A DNA stretch of 64,000 nucleotides from Streptomyces lavendofoliae (GTDB lineage Bacteria > Actinomycetota > Actinomycetes > Streptomycetales > Streptomycetaceae), in NCBI RefSeq assembly GCF_014649735.1, contig NZ_BMTP01000002.1, positions 303,697 through 367,696 of the forward strand, read 5' to 3'. This document shows positions 20,013 to 30,385 of this stretch, one piece after another. The notes under the pieces were generated by a model, which did not search any database, was not told the origin of the DNA, and was given only the letters and a program-made list of their open reading frames with translations. Each line of letters starts with the position of its first letter. The stretch's first letter is position 1. The position numbers and the translations under genes are program-made.

Positions 20013-20936
20013 TCAGAGGTTGGTCATGTCGACCGGGATCTGCGGCTCCACACCGTCCCGGAGGATGGTGGCCTCGATGAGGCCGTAGGGGCGGTCCGCC
20101 GCGAAGTAGACCTCGTTGTCGTTCTTCAGCCCGAACGGCTCGAGGTCGACCAGGAAGTGGTGCTTGTTCGGCAGAGAGAAGCGCACCTCGTCGATCTCCG
20201 ACCGGTTGTTGATGATGCGCGAGCCCATCTGGTACAGCGTCTGCTGCAGCGAGAGGGAGTAGGTCTCGGCGAAGGCCTGGAGCATGTGCTTCCTGACCTG
20301 CTCGTAGGACTTCTCCCAGTTGGGCATCCGCTGCTCGTCGTCGGTCCAGTTGAACCGCCAGCGGCCGGAGACCTGGGTGGCGAGGATGCGGTCGTACGCC
20401 TCCTGGAGGGTGGTGTACTTGTCCTTCACGTACCCCCAGAACTCCGAGTTGGTGGAGTTCATCACGACCAGGTCCTTCAGACCGGAGATGACCTGCCAGT
20501 TCTCACCGTCGTAGGTGATCTCCGTGACGCGGGTCTCCTGGCCCTTGCGGACGAAGGAGTGCTTGACCTCGTCGGCGCCGATGAACTTCGAGTTGGCGTC
20601 GGAGGTCTCGATGCGCTCCCAGGCGTACTCCTCGATGCGGATGCGCGCCCGGTGGATCGGCTCCTGCGACGTCACGAAGTGACGGGCGAGGTGGATGCCG
20701 AACTGCTCGGCGGACTCGATGCCGTACTCCTTGGCGAACGCGTACACCGTGTTCTTGGTGGTGTCGGTCGGCAGGACGTTGGCGTTCGAGCCGGAGTAGT
20801 GGACGTCGTCCATGTCGCCGGAGAGGGCGACCGAGACGTTCAGGTCCTTGATGTGGTGGGTGTCGCCGTCCCGCGTGATCTTGACGACGCGGTTCTCTGC
20901 TTTGCCGTACTGGTTCTGGCCGAGAATCGTGGGCAT
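20013..20936 (-). CDS. pucL: Urate oxidase (uricase)
   Basis: Cofactor-free oxidase converting urate, O2 and water to 5-hydroxyisourate and H2O2. 307 aa, normal for uricase; two T-fold domains are expected. Visible motifs: GQNQYGKAENRVVKITRDG at the N-terminus with the catalytic Lys, VLPTDTTKNTVYAFAKEYG with the catalytic Thr, and RFNWTDDEQRMPNWEKSYEQVRKHMLQAFAETYSLSLQQTLYQM towards the C-terminus. Third gene of the uraD-pucM-uricase operon, 7 bp after pucM. Confidence 0.95.
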   Translation of the reverse strand: MPTILGQNQYGKAENRVVKITRDGDTHHIKDLNVSVALSGDMDDVHYSGSNANVLPTDTTKNTVYAFAKEYGIESAEQFGIHLARHFVTSQEPIHRARIRIEEYAWERIETSDANSKFIGADEVKHSFVRKGQETRVTEITYDGENWQVISGLKDLVVMNSTNSEFWGYVKDKYTTLQEAYDRILATQVSGRWRFNWTDDEQRMPNWEKSYEQVRKHMLQAFAETYSLSLQQTLYQMGSRIINNRSEIDEVRFSLPNKHHFLVDLEPFGLKNDNEVYFAADRPYGLIEATILRDGVEPQIPVDMTNL

Positions 20937-20943
20937 GTGTCTG

Positions 20944-21348
20944 CTAGCTCCCTCGGTAAACGGAGTAGCCGAACGGGTTGAGCAGCAGCGGTACGTGGTA
21001 GTGCTCGCCCGGTACGACGGCGAACGTGATCGCCACCTCCGGGAAGAACGCGCCGCTGTCCCTTACGCGGGGGGCGTCCTGCTGCGCCTCGGCTTGCTTC
21101 ACTGTCTTGTTCGAACGCGTGAAATACGCCTCGGTCTCGAAGTCGAGGCGTACGTGGGTGGTGCCTTCCGGCAGGGCCGGCAGGTCCTTGCAGCGCCCGT
21201 CCGCGTCGGTCGCCGAGGCGCCGAGTTCCGCCCATCCCGCCGCGGACCCGCTGCGGGCCGACAGGGAGACGGCGACGCCCTCGGCGGGGCGGCCGATGCT
21301 GGTGTCCAGGATGTGCGTGGACACCGAAGCGGTGGTGTCGGTGCTCAT
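20944..21348 (-). CDS. pucM: 5-hydroxyisourate hydrolase (transthyretin-like)
   Basis: Hydrolyses 5-hydroxyisourate to OHCU. 134 aa, with the N-terminal signature STHILDTSIGRPA and the C-terminal family signature PFGYSVYRGS that builds the active site in the tetramer. The ATG at 21348 overlaps the uraD stop (ATGA), so translation is coupled. Complete, no anomaly. Confidence 0.95.
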   Translation of the reverse strand: MSTDTTASVSTHILDTSIGRPAEGVAVSLSARSGSAAGWAELGASATDADGRCKDLPALPEGTTHVRLDFETEAYFTRSNKTVKQAEAQQDAPRVRDSGAFFPEVAITFAVVPGEHYHVPLLLNPFGYSVYRGS

Positions 21349-21890
21349 GCGGCGCTCTCTTCCTCTACGAGACGGGTCAGCCGGATGCGGTTGATCTTGC
21401 CCAGTTCGGTGCGGACGATCTCCCGCTCCTGCTCGGGCGAGTTCCCGATCCGCGTGCGGACCGCGTCGCGCATCTGCTCGCCGGTCCGGCCGGTGGCGCA
21501 GATGAGGAAGACGTGCCCGAACTTCTCCTGGTAGGCCAGGTTCAGTTCGAGCATCTCGGCCTTGAGGTCCTCGGAGGCCCCGGCCATCCCGCTCTGTTCG
21601 CGGGAGGAGGTCGGGTCGCCGGGCTTCGGGCGGCCGATCGGCGGGTGCCCCGCCATGGCCTCGGCCAGGTCCCCCGCGGTCAGCTCGGCCGTGGCGGCGT
21701 CGCTGGCGAGAAGGAGGGCCTCGGTGGTGGCGTACGGGCGCTGGGCGAGCAGCTTGCTCCCCCACGCCGAGCTGGCGCACACCTCACGCAGGGCGGCGAG
21801 CGCGTCGCCCTCCGCGGAGGTGTTGAACCGGGTGAGGCCCGTGGGGGATTCGGGGTCCTCCCCCGAAAGACGCTGTGTACTCGAAGTCAC
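21345..21890 (-). CDS. uraD: OHCU decarboxylase
   Basis: Stereospecifically decarboxylates 2-oxo-4-hydroxy-4-carboxy-5-ureidoimidazoline to (S)-allantoin. 181 aa; the substrate-binding motif AMAGHPPIGRPKPGD and FGHVFLICATGRTGEQM are diagnostic. GTG 21890 has GGAGG 5 bp upstream; the frame runs further upstream but without conserved sequence. First gene of the uricase operon, with a promoter 70 bp upstream that resembles the katA promoter. Confidence 0.94.
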   Translation of the reverse strand: MTSSTQRLSGEDPESPTGLTRFNTSAEGDALAALREVCASSAWGSKLLAQRPYATTEALLLASDAATAELTAGDLAEAMAGHPPIGRPKPGDPTSSREQSGMAGASEDLKAEMLELNLAYQEKFGHVFLICATGRTGEQMRDAVRTRIGNSPEQEREIVRTELGKINRIRLTRLVEEESAA

Positions 21891-21934
21891 GGGAGCCTCC
21901 GTGGCTGTTTTCCTGTGCTTGGACGGGCTGCGGA

Positions 21935-21978
21935 TAGCTAACGCCCTGACGCAACGCCCCGTCAACACTTTGTTGAAA
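21935..21978 (-). promoter_or_regulatory. uraD promoter with TTTCAACAAAGTGTTGACG element
   Basis: Read on the minus strand, the 19-bp element (21960-21978) ends in TTGACG, a -35 hexamer. An 18-bp spacer leads to TTAGCT as candidate -10. The palindrome GTCAAC-ACTTT-GTTGAA (21961-21977) lies within it. The katA element at 24980-24998 differs by one base. Confidence 0.6.
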
Positions 21979-22042
21979 CTTCGGTGACACAAAGGCCGCC
22001 GTCCCGGCATACGGACGGCGGCCGACTGCGCGCTGCGGTCAG

Positions 22043-22420
22043 CTACTCACCCTTCGCGGCGTTTTCCCTGTTCAGGTAGTTGTACACGGTGAAGCGGCTG
22101 ACCCCGAGAGCGCCCGCGACCGTCTCCACGCCATGGCGTACGGAGAACGCGCCCCGCGCCTCCAGCGTACGGACGACCGCCTGCTTGGTCTTGCGGTCCA
22201 GCTCCGACAGCGGCCTGCCGTGGCGGCGCTCCAAGGCGGCAAGGATGTGGTCCAGCGAGTCGGCGAGCTGCGGCAGCCGGACGGCGAGGACGTCCTGGCC
22301 CTCCCAGGCGAGGACGACGTCGTCGGCCTCGGCCTGTTCGGGGGCCAGCAGCGTGGCGCCCATGGCGTCCACCAGCGGCTTCACCGCGGTGACCAGAGGG
22401 TGATCTCCCGGCTCGGTCAC
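22043..22420 (-). CDS. Small HTH regulator (YheO/DauR-like C-terminal HTH)
   Basis: 125 aa. The C-terminal half reads LSELDRKTKQAVVRTLEARGAFSVRHGVETVAGALGVSRFTVYNYLNRE, a Fis/HTH_22-type helix-turn-helix as in PAS-HTH regulators of the YheO group. The N-terminal half (LVDAMGATLLAPEQAEADDVVLAWEGQDVLAVRLP) is too short for a full PAS domain. GTG 22420 overlaps the preceding gene's stop (GTGA). Located directly upstream of the uricase operon and divergent from hyi, so a purine-responsive regulator is likely; its target could be the uraD/katA element (inference). Confidence 0.82.
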   Translation of the reverse strand: MTEPGDHPLVTAVKPLVDAMGATLLAPEQAEADDVVLAWEGQDVLAVRLPQLADSLDHILAALERRHGRPLSELDRKTKQAVVRTLEARGAFSVRHGVETVAGALGVSRFTVYNYLNRENAAKGE

Positions 22421-22689
22421 TTCTCGCCCTCCCGGCCCTGCCCGGACGCGCCGATCACGTTGACCTGCAACGACACCCGGGTGGCTCCCGCGCCCAGGGC
22501 CCGGCGGAGGAGGGCGTCGACCGCGGTGAGCACCGCGTCCGCGCCGCCTTCGGCCGTGTTGCCGAACGGACCCACGTCCACGGCGTCCAACTCGGCCGCC
22601 TGGATGACCTCGCGGGCGACCACCGCGTGGGCGGGCGCCTCGTCGAGATCGAAGGGTTCCGTCGTGAACTCCACTCTCAGTCGCTGCAT
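22417..22689 (-). CDS. Small conserved protein coupled to the HTH regulator
   Basis: 90 aa, alpha/beta composition (MQRLRVEFTTEPF...TRVSLQVNVIGAS) with a beta-strand at each end. It somewhat resembles small ligand-binding (YqgV/MTH1187-type, thiamine-binding) proteins, but I cannot assign it firmly. It precedes and overlaps the HTH gene by GTGA, implying a joint role, for instance ligand sensing for the regulator (inference). Confidence 0.68.
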   Translation of the reverse strand: MQRLRVEFTTEPFDLDEAPAHAVVAREVIQAAELDAVDVGPFGNTAEGGADAVLTAVDALLRRALGAGATRVSLQVNVIGASGQGREGEK

Positions 22690-23066
22690 GCCCCCACGGT
22701 AAGCAATGCCGGCCGGGCCGCGCGACGGCCGGCACCCGGCATGGCCGGGGCGGGCGCCCGGTCCGGGCCCGCTCGGTGGCGCGGCGGCGGCGGTCGGCGC
22801 GGCGGGGGACGCTCCGGGGGCGTACGGGCGCGGGGTGCGGACGTACGGCGGAACCGGTGCACGGCGGCACCGGAACCGGCGTGCCGCCGTACCGGACCCG
22901 CCGGCCGGACCGGTGTACGGCGATCGCGAAGGCGCTGGTCACAGGGGTGCGGGCGGCGGCCCCGCTGTAGCGGCGTACAAGCGGCGCGGGCCCGTTTCGG
23001 GGCATCGCCCGGAAGGTGCCTTTTTCGAGCGGCGCTCTTGACAGCCCTCCCCCACGCCAGGCAATC
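22690..23066. other. Divergent intergenic region between regulator pair and hyi
   Basis: Contains nested inverted repeats at 22843-22892: outer arms GTACGGCGG / CCGCCGTAC and inner arms CCGGTGC / GCACCGG. They could form a cruciform or hairpin. No ORF with coding character seen. Confidence 0.45.
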
Positions 23067-23102
23067 TTCCGTTAAGCAGAAATGAACTTCCGCAATACGG
23101 AA
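23038..23102 (+). promoter_or_regulatory. hyi promoter with paired TTCC-N7-GGAA operator
   Basis: TTGACA (23038-23043), 18-bp spacer and CAATCT (23062-23067) form the promoter. Operator site 1, TTCC-GTTAAGC-AGAA, is at 23067-23081 and site 2, TTCC-GCAATAC-GGAA (perfect), at 23088-23102; centres 21 bp apart. Site 2 overlaps the GGAAGGAG ribosome binding site of hyi. Confidence 0.68.
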
Positions 23103-23119
23103 GGAGCGCCGAACCCCTC

Positions 23120-23959
23120 ATGGGATACCCGGACCAGCGCTTCAATGTGAACCTGTCGATCCTCTTCACCGAACTCCCGCTCCTGGAGCGCCCGGCGGCC
23201 GCCGCCGCGGCCGGCTTCACCGCGGTCGAGCTGTGGTGGCCCTGGATCGAGACACCGACGCCAGACCGGAGCGAACTCGACGCCCTCAAGAAGGCTCTGG
23301 ACGACGCCGGCACCCAGCTGGTCGGCCTGAACTTCTACGCCGGGCAGCTGCCCGGCCCCGACCGCGGCGCCCTGTCCGTCCCCGGCGAGGAGTCGGACCG
23401 CTTCCGCGCCAACATCGACGTGGCCGCGGACTTCGCCGCCTCCGTCGGCTGCAAGGCGCTCAACGCCCTGTACGGCAACCGCGTCGACGGCGTCGACCCT
23501 GCCGCCCAGGACGAGCTCGCCCTGGAGAACCTGGTCCTGGCGGCCCGCGCGGCCGACCGGATCGGGGCCATCCTCCTGATCGAGGCCCTCAACAAGCCGG
23601 AGTCCCCGCGCTACCCGCTGGTGAGCGCCCCGGCCGCGATCGAGGTCGTCGACAAGGTCAACGCGGCCACGGGCCTCGGCAACGCCAAGTTCCTGCTGGA
23701 CCTGTACCACCTGTCGATGAACGGCGAGGACCTCCACGAGGTCATCGAGAAGTACACCGACAGGACCGGTCACGTCCAGATCGCCGACAACCCGGGCCGT
23801 GGCGCGCCGGGCACCGGGGACCTCGACCTCGCCGGCCTGCTCGACCGCCTGAGGAAGGCCGGTTACGAGGGCTGGGTCGGCCTGGAGTACAAGGCCGGCG
23901 ACCGCCCGAGCGCGGAGAGCTTCGAGTGGCTTCCCCGGCCGCAGCGCGCGGCCAACTGA
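23120..23959 (+). CDS. hyi: Hydroxypyruvate isomerase
   Basis: Interconverts hydroxypyruvate and tartronate semialdehyde in the glyoxylate-to-glycerate route. TIM-barrel AP-endonuclease-2-like sugar isomerase, 279 aa. Metal-binding acids and His lie in LLIEALNKPESPRYPL, KFLLDLYHLSMNGED, HVQIADNPGRGAPGTGDLD and WVGLEYKAGDRP, the typical Hyi pattern. Followed by glxR after 34 bp, so the two form an operon under the paired-operator promoter. Confidence 0.93.
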   Translation: MGYPDQRFNVNLSILFTELPLLERPAAAAAAGFTAVELWWPWIETPTPDRSELDALKKALDDAGTQLVGLNFYAGQLPGPDRGALSVPGEESDRFRANIDVAADFAASVGCKALNALYGNRVDGVDPAAQDELALENLVLAARAADRIGAILLIEALNKPESPRYPLVSAPAAIEVVDKVNAATGLGNAKFLLDLYHLSMNGEDLHEVIEKYTDRTGHVQIADNPGRGAPGTGDLDLAGLLDRLRKAGYEGWVGLEYKAGDRPSAESFEWLPRPQRAAN

Positions 23960-23993
23960 CCTTACGTACAACAGCTTTGAGAGAGGTACCCTC

Positions 23994-24884
23994 ATGAGCA
24001 CGCTCCCCAAGGTCGCGTGGATCGGCCTCGGCATCATGGGTTCGCCCATGTCCGAGAACCTGCTGAAGGCCGGTTACTCCGTCACCGGCTACACGCTGGA
24101 GCAGGACAAGCTGGACCGGCTGGCGAAGGCCGGCGGCACGGCCGCGAAGTCGATCGCCGAGGCGGTCGCCGACGCGGACGTGATCATCACCATGGTCCCC
24201 GCGTCCCCGCAGGTCGAGGCCATCGCGTACGGCCCGGAGGGCATCCTCGAGAACGCCAGGCGGGGCGCCCTGCTGATCGACATGTCCTCCATCACCCCGC
24301 AGACCTCCGTCGACCTGGCGAAGGCCGCGGCCGACAAGGGCGTCCGCGTGCTGGACGCCCCGGTGTCCGGCGGCGAGGCCGGTGCCATCGAGGCCGTACT
24401 GTCGATCATGGTGGGCGGCGAGCAGGCCGACTTCGACGCGGCGCTGCCGATCCTCGAGGCGCTCGGCAAGACCATCGTCCTGTGCGGTCCGCACGGTTCC
24501 GGCCAGACGGTGAAGGCCGCCAACCAGCTGATCGTCGCGGTCAACATCCAGGCGTGCGCCGAGGCCGTGGTCTTCCTGGAGAAGTCCGGCGTGGACCTCA
24601 CGGCCGCGCTGGACGTCCTCAACGGCGGCCTGGCCGGCTCGACCGTCCTGACCCGCAAGAAGGACAACTTCCTCAAGCGGGACTTCGCCCCCGGCTTCCG
24701 CATCGACCTGCACCACAAGGACATGGGCATCGTGACCGACGCCGCCCGCAACGTGGGTGCCGCGCTGCCGGTCGGCGCCGTGGTGGCCCAGCTGGTCGCC
24801 TCCCTGCGCGCGCAGGGTGACGGCGGTCTGGACCACTCCGCCCTGCTGCGCGCCGTCGAGCGCCTCTCCGGCTCGCAGGTCTGA
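23994..24884 (+). CDS. glxR: 2-hydroxy-3-oxopropionate (tartronate semialdehyde) reductase
   Basis: Reduces tartronate semialdehyde, the product of Gcl, to D-glycerate with NAD(P)H. 296 aa, beta-hydroxyacid dehydrogenase family: GLGIMGSPMSENLLKAGYSV (nucleotide binding), LDAPVSGGEAGAIEAVLSIMVGG (substrate binding) and GSGQTVKAANQLIVA with the catalytic Lys. SD GAGAGG precedes the ATG. Second gene of the hyi operon. Confidence 0.94.
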   Translation: MSTLPKVAWIGLGIMGSPMSENLLKAGYSVTGYTLEQDKLDRLAKAGGTAAKSIAEAVADADVIITMVPASPQVEAIAYGPEGILENARRGALLIDMSSITPQTSVDLAKAAADKGVRVLDAPVSGGEAGAIEAVLSIMVGGEQADFDAALPILEALGKTIVLCGPHGSGQTVKAANQLIVAVNIQACAEAVVFLEKSGVDLTAALDVLNGGLAGSTVLTRKKDNFLKRDFAPGFRIDLHHKDMGIVTDAARNVGAALPVGAVVAQLVASLRAQGDGGLDHSALLRAVERLSGSQV

Positions 24885-24979
24885 GCCTTCCGGCTCCCCA
24901 GAGCTCCGGGCGGCGTCGTCGCTGACACCTGTCCTGTCGCGCCCAGGCGGCGGCGCCGCCCGGAACACCCCTTCTTCAC

Positions 24980-25021
24980 TTTCAACAAACTGTTGACGTG
25001 AGCTCGGAGGCGTCCTTACGC
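24980..25021 (+). promoter_or_regulatory. katA promoter with TTTCAACAAACTGTTGACG element
   Basis: TTGACG (24993-24998) as -35, 17-bp spacer and TTACGC (25016-25021) as -10 candidate. The -35 is the right end of the palindrome TTCAAC-AAACT-GTTGAC (24981-24997). The element matches the uraD promoter in 18 of 19 bases. No TTCC-N7-GGAA pair here. Confidence 0.6.
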
Positions 25022-25063
25022 TCCTCGCACCGCCAGCAGCCCCGTACGTATCGGAAGGTCACG

Positions 25064-26521
25064 ATGTCGAAGCGCGTGCTTACGACCGAGTCCGGCGCCC
25101 CCGTCGCCGACAACCAGAACTCCGCCACCGCCGGCGTCGGTGGCCCGCTCCTCCTCCAGGACCAGCACCTGCTGGAGAAGCTCGCCCGCTTCAACCGTGA
25201 GCGCATTCCGGAGCGTGTGGTGCACGCCCGTGGTTCCGGTGCGTACGGCTACTTCGAGGTCACCGACGACGTCACCGCCTACACCAAGGCGGCCTTCCTG
25301 GGCGAGGTCGGCAAGCGCACGGACCTGTTCCTCCGCTTCTCCACCGTGGCCGACTCCCTCGGCGGCGCGGACGCGGTCCGCGACCCGCGCGGCTTCGCGG
25401 TGAAGTTCTACACCGAGGAGGGCAACTACGACCTCGTCGGCAACAACACCCCGGTGTTCTTCATCAAGGACCCGATCAAGTTCCCCGACTTCATCCACTC
25501 GCAGAAGCGCGACCCGTTCACCGGCAAGCAGGAGCCGGACAACGTCTGGGACTTCTGGGCGCACGCCCCCGAGGCCACGCACCAGATCACCTGGCTGATG
25601 GGCGACCGCGGCATCCCCGCCTCGTACCGCCACATGAACGGCTACGGCTCGCACACCTACCAGTGGACGAACGCGCAGGGCGAGGCCTTCTTCGTCAAGT
25701 ACCACTTCAAGACGAACCAGGGCATCCGCTGCCTGTCGTCCGAGCAGGCCGCCGAGGTCGTCGGCAAGGACGCCAACTCGCACCAGACCGACCTGCTCCA
25801 GGCCATCGAGCGCGGTGTGAACCCCTCCTGGACCCTGTACGCGCAGATCATGCCGGCGCACGAGGCGGCGGACTACCGCTTCAACCCGTTCGACCTCACC
25901 AAGGTGTGGCCGCACGCCGACTACCCGCTCCAGCGCGTGGGCCGCCTGGTCCTCGACCGCAACCCGGACAACGTCTTCGCCGAGGTCGAGCAGGCCGCGT
26001 TCTCGCCGAACAACTTCGTGCCCGGCATCGGCCCCTCCCCGGACAAGATGCTCCAGGGCCGCCTCTTCGCCTACGCGGACGCCCACCGCTACCGCCTGGG
26101 CGTCAACCACACCCAGCTGCCGGTGAACGCCCCGAAGGCGACCGTGGCCGACAACTACGGCCGCGACGGCCTCATGGCCACCCGCAACGGCTCGCGCCAC
26201 GACAAGAACTACGAGCCCAACTCGTACTCCGGTCCGGCGCAGACCGACGCCGCCCTCTCCGCCCCGCTGGCCGTCGCCGGCTACACGGGCACCCACGTGG
26301 CCCCCCTGCACGTCAAGGACGACGACTTCTTCCAGGCGGGCGAGCTGTACCGCCTGATGTCGGAGGAGGAGAAGTCCCGCCTCGTGGCGAACATCGCCGG
26401 CGGCCTGTCCCAGGTCTCCCGCGAGGACGTCATCGAGAAGAACCTCGCTCACTTCCACGCCGCCGACCCGGACTACGGCAAGCGCGTCGAGGAAGCCGTC
26501 CACGCCCTGCGCGAGGACTGA
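25064..26521 (+). CDS. katA: Monofunctional heme catalase (clade of small-subunit catalases)
   Basis: Dismutates H2O2; the setting suggests it removes peroxide made by uricase. 485 aa. Active-site His in [59 protein letters not shown] with the distal Asn region, and proximal heme Tyr in [15 protein letters not shown] are present. Start ATG 25064 ([14 protein letters not shown]) has GGAAGG 5 bp upstream; a longer frame from 24998 would begin inside the promoter. Own promoter, terminator directly downstream. Confidence 0.94.
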   Translation: MSKRVLTTESGAPVADNQNSATAGVGGPLLLQDQHLLEKLARFNRERIPERVVHARGSGAYGYFEVTDDVTAYTKAAFLGEVGKRTDLFLRFSTVADSLGGADAVRDPRGFAVKFYTEEGNYDLVGNNTPVFFIKDPIKFPDFIHSQKRDPFTGKQEPDNVWDFWAHAPEATHQITWLMGDRGIPASYRHMNGYGSHTYQWTNAQGEAFFVKYHFKTNQGIRCLSSEQAAEVVGKDANSHQTDLLQAIERGVNPSWTLYAQIMPAHEAADYRFNPFDLTKVWPHADYPLQRVGRLVLDRNPDNVFAEVEQAAFSPNNFVPGIGPSPDKMLQGRLFAYADAHRYRLGVNHTQLPVNAPKATVADNYGRDGLMATRNGSRHDKNYEPNSYSGPAQTDAALSAPLAVAGYTGTHVAPLHVKDDDFFQAGELYRLMSEEEKSRLVANIAGGLSQVSREDVIEKNLAHFHAADPDYGKRVEEAVHALRED

Positions 26522-26532
26522 GCGCCCCGACC

Positions 26533-26569
26533 GCGTACGGCTCCCGACGGGAGGTCGGCAGCCGTACGC
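26533..26569. terminator. katA terminator hairpin
   Basis: Arms GCGTACGGCT (26533-26542) and AGCCGTACGC (26560-26569), with an additional inner CCGAC/GTCGG pair, 12 bp after the stop codon. Confidence 0.65.
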
Positions 26570-27078
26570 AGTCCGCACCGCGGGCCCGGATGAGGGGTGG
26601 CCGGCGGTACGGACAAGGTGAGGACCGCGGCGGTGCGCGTGCCAGTGCGGTGGTAAGGACCTCCGGCCCCCTTCTTGACCTGAAGGAAGGGCAAGCCGGA
26701 TCTCCGTCGCCACCGCCGCGGTCCCTCTCCCCCCGGACTCCCGTCCGGCGGTGCGAACGTCCTGTCTCACCGGCCTCGCACCGTCGGACGGCTGCAAGAG
26801 CACGACAAGTGAAGAGCCAGAGCGCGGAGTCGGGGTTTACGGTCCCCCGACTCCGCGCTCTTCCATGTGCCGGCGCGCACCGGGCGGACGGGCCCGGGAG
26901 CACGGGCCGACCGTGGCGCTCCCGGCCCCCGGCGGGCCCGGCGGCCGGGACCGGCGTTGTCAGTGGTGGGCCCTACCGTGGGACACGTCCTTACCCGCGC
27001 TGCTGGCTGCTGCGTGCTGCGGACCGATCGGCCCCGCCCGGAACAGCGCCCGGACGGGGCCGCCCGCGGGTCGTCCGG
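26570..27078. other. Gene-poor stretch with a second strong hairpin
   Basis: No convincing ORF. A perfect 16-bp hairpin (arms 26820-26835 and 26845-26860, starting GAGCGCGGAGTCGGGG) lies in the middle and could end a minus-strand transcript or a leftover one. Confidence 0.45.
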
Positions 27079-27240
27079 CTAGCCGGAGGAAGGGTCGATC
27101 AGCTTGTCCAAAGCCCTCCTCACCGCCTCGTACGCCGCCGCCGTCATCTCGTCCGGTGCCTGCTGCTCCTGCCCGTGCACCCAGTCGCGGGTGACCCGGA
27201 TACGGCGGAGCAGTTCGTCCGCGTCCACTACGTCTGCCAT
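27079..27240 (-). CDS. Small acidic hypothetical protein
   Basis: 53 aa, MADVVDADELLRRIRVTRDWVHGQEQQ followed by an amphipathic helix rich in Ala, ending in LDKLIDPSSG. Two helices, codon bias like a real gene, no recognisable domain. ATG 27240 lacks a clear SD; the frame runs 22 codons further upstream. Function unknown. Confidence 0.5.
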   Translation of the reverse strand: MADVVDADELLRRIRVTRDWVHGQEQQAPDEMTAAAYEAVRRALDKLIDPSSG

Positions 27241-27357
27241 AGGGGACGGGTACCCAGGATTCGGGAGTTGCGCGCATGGGTGCCGGTTACGCACGGTGGG
27301 TATCACCCCACTGGACGTTCACCCCACGTGTCTGTGAGAGCTCCGGAAAGGGGGGCC

Positions 27358-28281
27358 ATGGCGTGGTACCCCGCTGCGACGCGCATGGAGTTGCAGCCCG
27401 AGTCGGACGCCCAGGCGGCGATCCGGCCCACCCAGTTCATCCTGCACAGCATCGCCGCTCCCTGGACCGCGCGCCGGATGTACGAGTACTGGCGCGACTC
27501 CTCGAACCTGGAAAGCCACTTCGGCCTGGGGTACGACGGCGACCTCGGGCAGTACATCGGCACCGAGACCCGCGCCGACGCCAACTACCAGGCCAACCGC
27601 CGCCCGGACGGCACCGGGGCGGTGTCCGTCGAGACGGCGTCCAACCTTCAGCACACCGACCCCTGGACCGACCGTCAGGTCGAGCAGCTGATCCGGCTCG
27701 GGGTGTGGCTGCACCAGCGGCACGGCATACCGCTGCGAATGTGCCGCACCGCGTCCGACCCCGGTTACGGCTACCACCGGCTGCACGCGGCCTGGTCCAG
27801 CGGCGGGACGGCCTGCCCCGGCGACGCCCGGGTGCGTCAGTTCAAGAACGTCGTCTTCCCGGGGATCGTGGCCCGGGCGAGCGGCCAGTCACAGGAGGAC
27901 CCCATGCCGACCGTCATCAACGAGACCCAGGAGGGCGGGCCCGTCCTCGAAGCGGGCAAGTACAAGCAGTTGGCCATGGCGAACGACGCCGCGCTGCTCC
28001 AGGGGCCGTGCGCCTACTCCGCGACCGCGTACGCCACGGTCAAGGGCCAGGCCGGCACCCGCGTCACCATGCGTTTCCAGGACTACCACCTCACCACCAA
28101 GCACCGTTCGCACGACCTGCCCATCGACTGCGGCACGATCGGCGCGAACGGGGTGCTGAACGTCGCGGTGACCCGCAACGGCGTCCTGGACACCAACGAG
28201 GTGTTACGGGTGGAGATCCTGGCCGATCGCGCCGCCTCCGTCACCTGGCGGGTGCTGCGCGCCCTGCGCTGGTCGGCCTGA
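27358..28281 (+). CDS. Peptidoglycan-recognition (amidase_2-like) protein with unknown C-terminal domain
   Basis: 307 aa. Residues about 1-175 match the PGRP/N-acetylmuramoyl-L-alanine amidase fold: FILHSIAAP (first Zn His), LESHFGLGYDGDLGQYI, NLQHTDPWTDRQ and YHRLHAAWSSGGTACPGDARV (second His and Cys ligands). This is followed by a beta-rich domain of about 125 residues (TVINETQEGGPVLEAGKYKQLAM... to the end) that I cannot identify. There is no signal peptide, as in phage endolysins or cytosolic recycling enzymes. SD GAAAGGGGGG precedes ATG 27358. It sits between katA and gcl without obvious link to purine use. Confidence 0.8.
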   Translation: MAWYPAATRMELQPESDAQAAIRPTQFILHSIAAPWTARRMYEYWRDSSNLESHFGLGYDGDLGQYIGTETRADANYQANRRPDGTGAVSVETASNLQHTDPWTDRQVEQLIRLGVWLHQRHGIPLRMCRTASDPGYGYHRLHAAWSSGGTACPGDARVRQFKNVVFPGIVARASGQSQEDPMPTVINETQEGGPVLEAGKYKQLAMANDAALLQGPCAYSATAYATVKGQAGTRVTMRFQDYHLTTKHRSHDLPIDCGTIGANGVLNVAVTRNGVLDTNEVLRVEILADRAASVTWRVLRALRWSA

Positions 28282-28302
28282 GCCCGGCACGCACGAGGAC
28301 GG

Positions 28303-28337
28303 CCCCCTCCCCCGCGGCCGGGCTGCGGGGAAGGGGG
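28303..28337. terminator. Terminator between convergent PGRP gene and gcl
   Basis: CCCCCTCCCCCGC (28303-28315) pairs with GCGGGGAAGGGGG (28325-28337), one mismatch, 9-nt loop. Confidence 0.65.
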
Positions 28338-28403
28338 TCGTGTCCACGGCACGCGCCGGACGTCCGCCCGTCACCGGACGAGCGGACACCGGGCGGGCGG
28401 GCG

Positions 28404-30188
<1,785 letters not shown>

Positions 30189-30246
30189 TGGGTGCTCCTG
30201 CTTCGGCCAGCGGATTCGGCTCTGTCGCGCCACCTGAGAGCTTCGA

Positions 30247-30313
30247 TTCCGTAATGCGGAAGTGTAGTTCTGCTATACGGAAGCAATCTAGGGTGTGGGA
30301 GAGACGCAGTCAA
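30247..30313 (-). promoter_or_regulatory. gcl promoter with paired TTCC-N7-GGAA operator
   Basis: On the minus strand TTGACT (30308-30313), 17-bp spacer and TAGATT (30285-30290). The operator sites follow directly: TTCT-GCTATAC-GGAA (30268-30282) and TTCC-GTAATGC-GGAA (30247-30261, perfect), centres 21 bp apart. Confidence 0.7.
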
Positions 30314-30385
30314 GGGATGGCCGAAGTCCCTCCCCAAGACGTCGCCGTTGGTGGACGATGGGTGACGGAACGAAGGGGGTCATAC

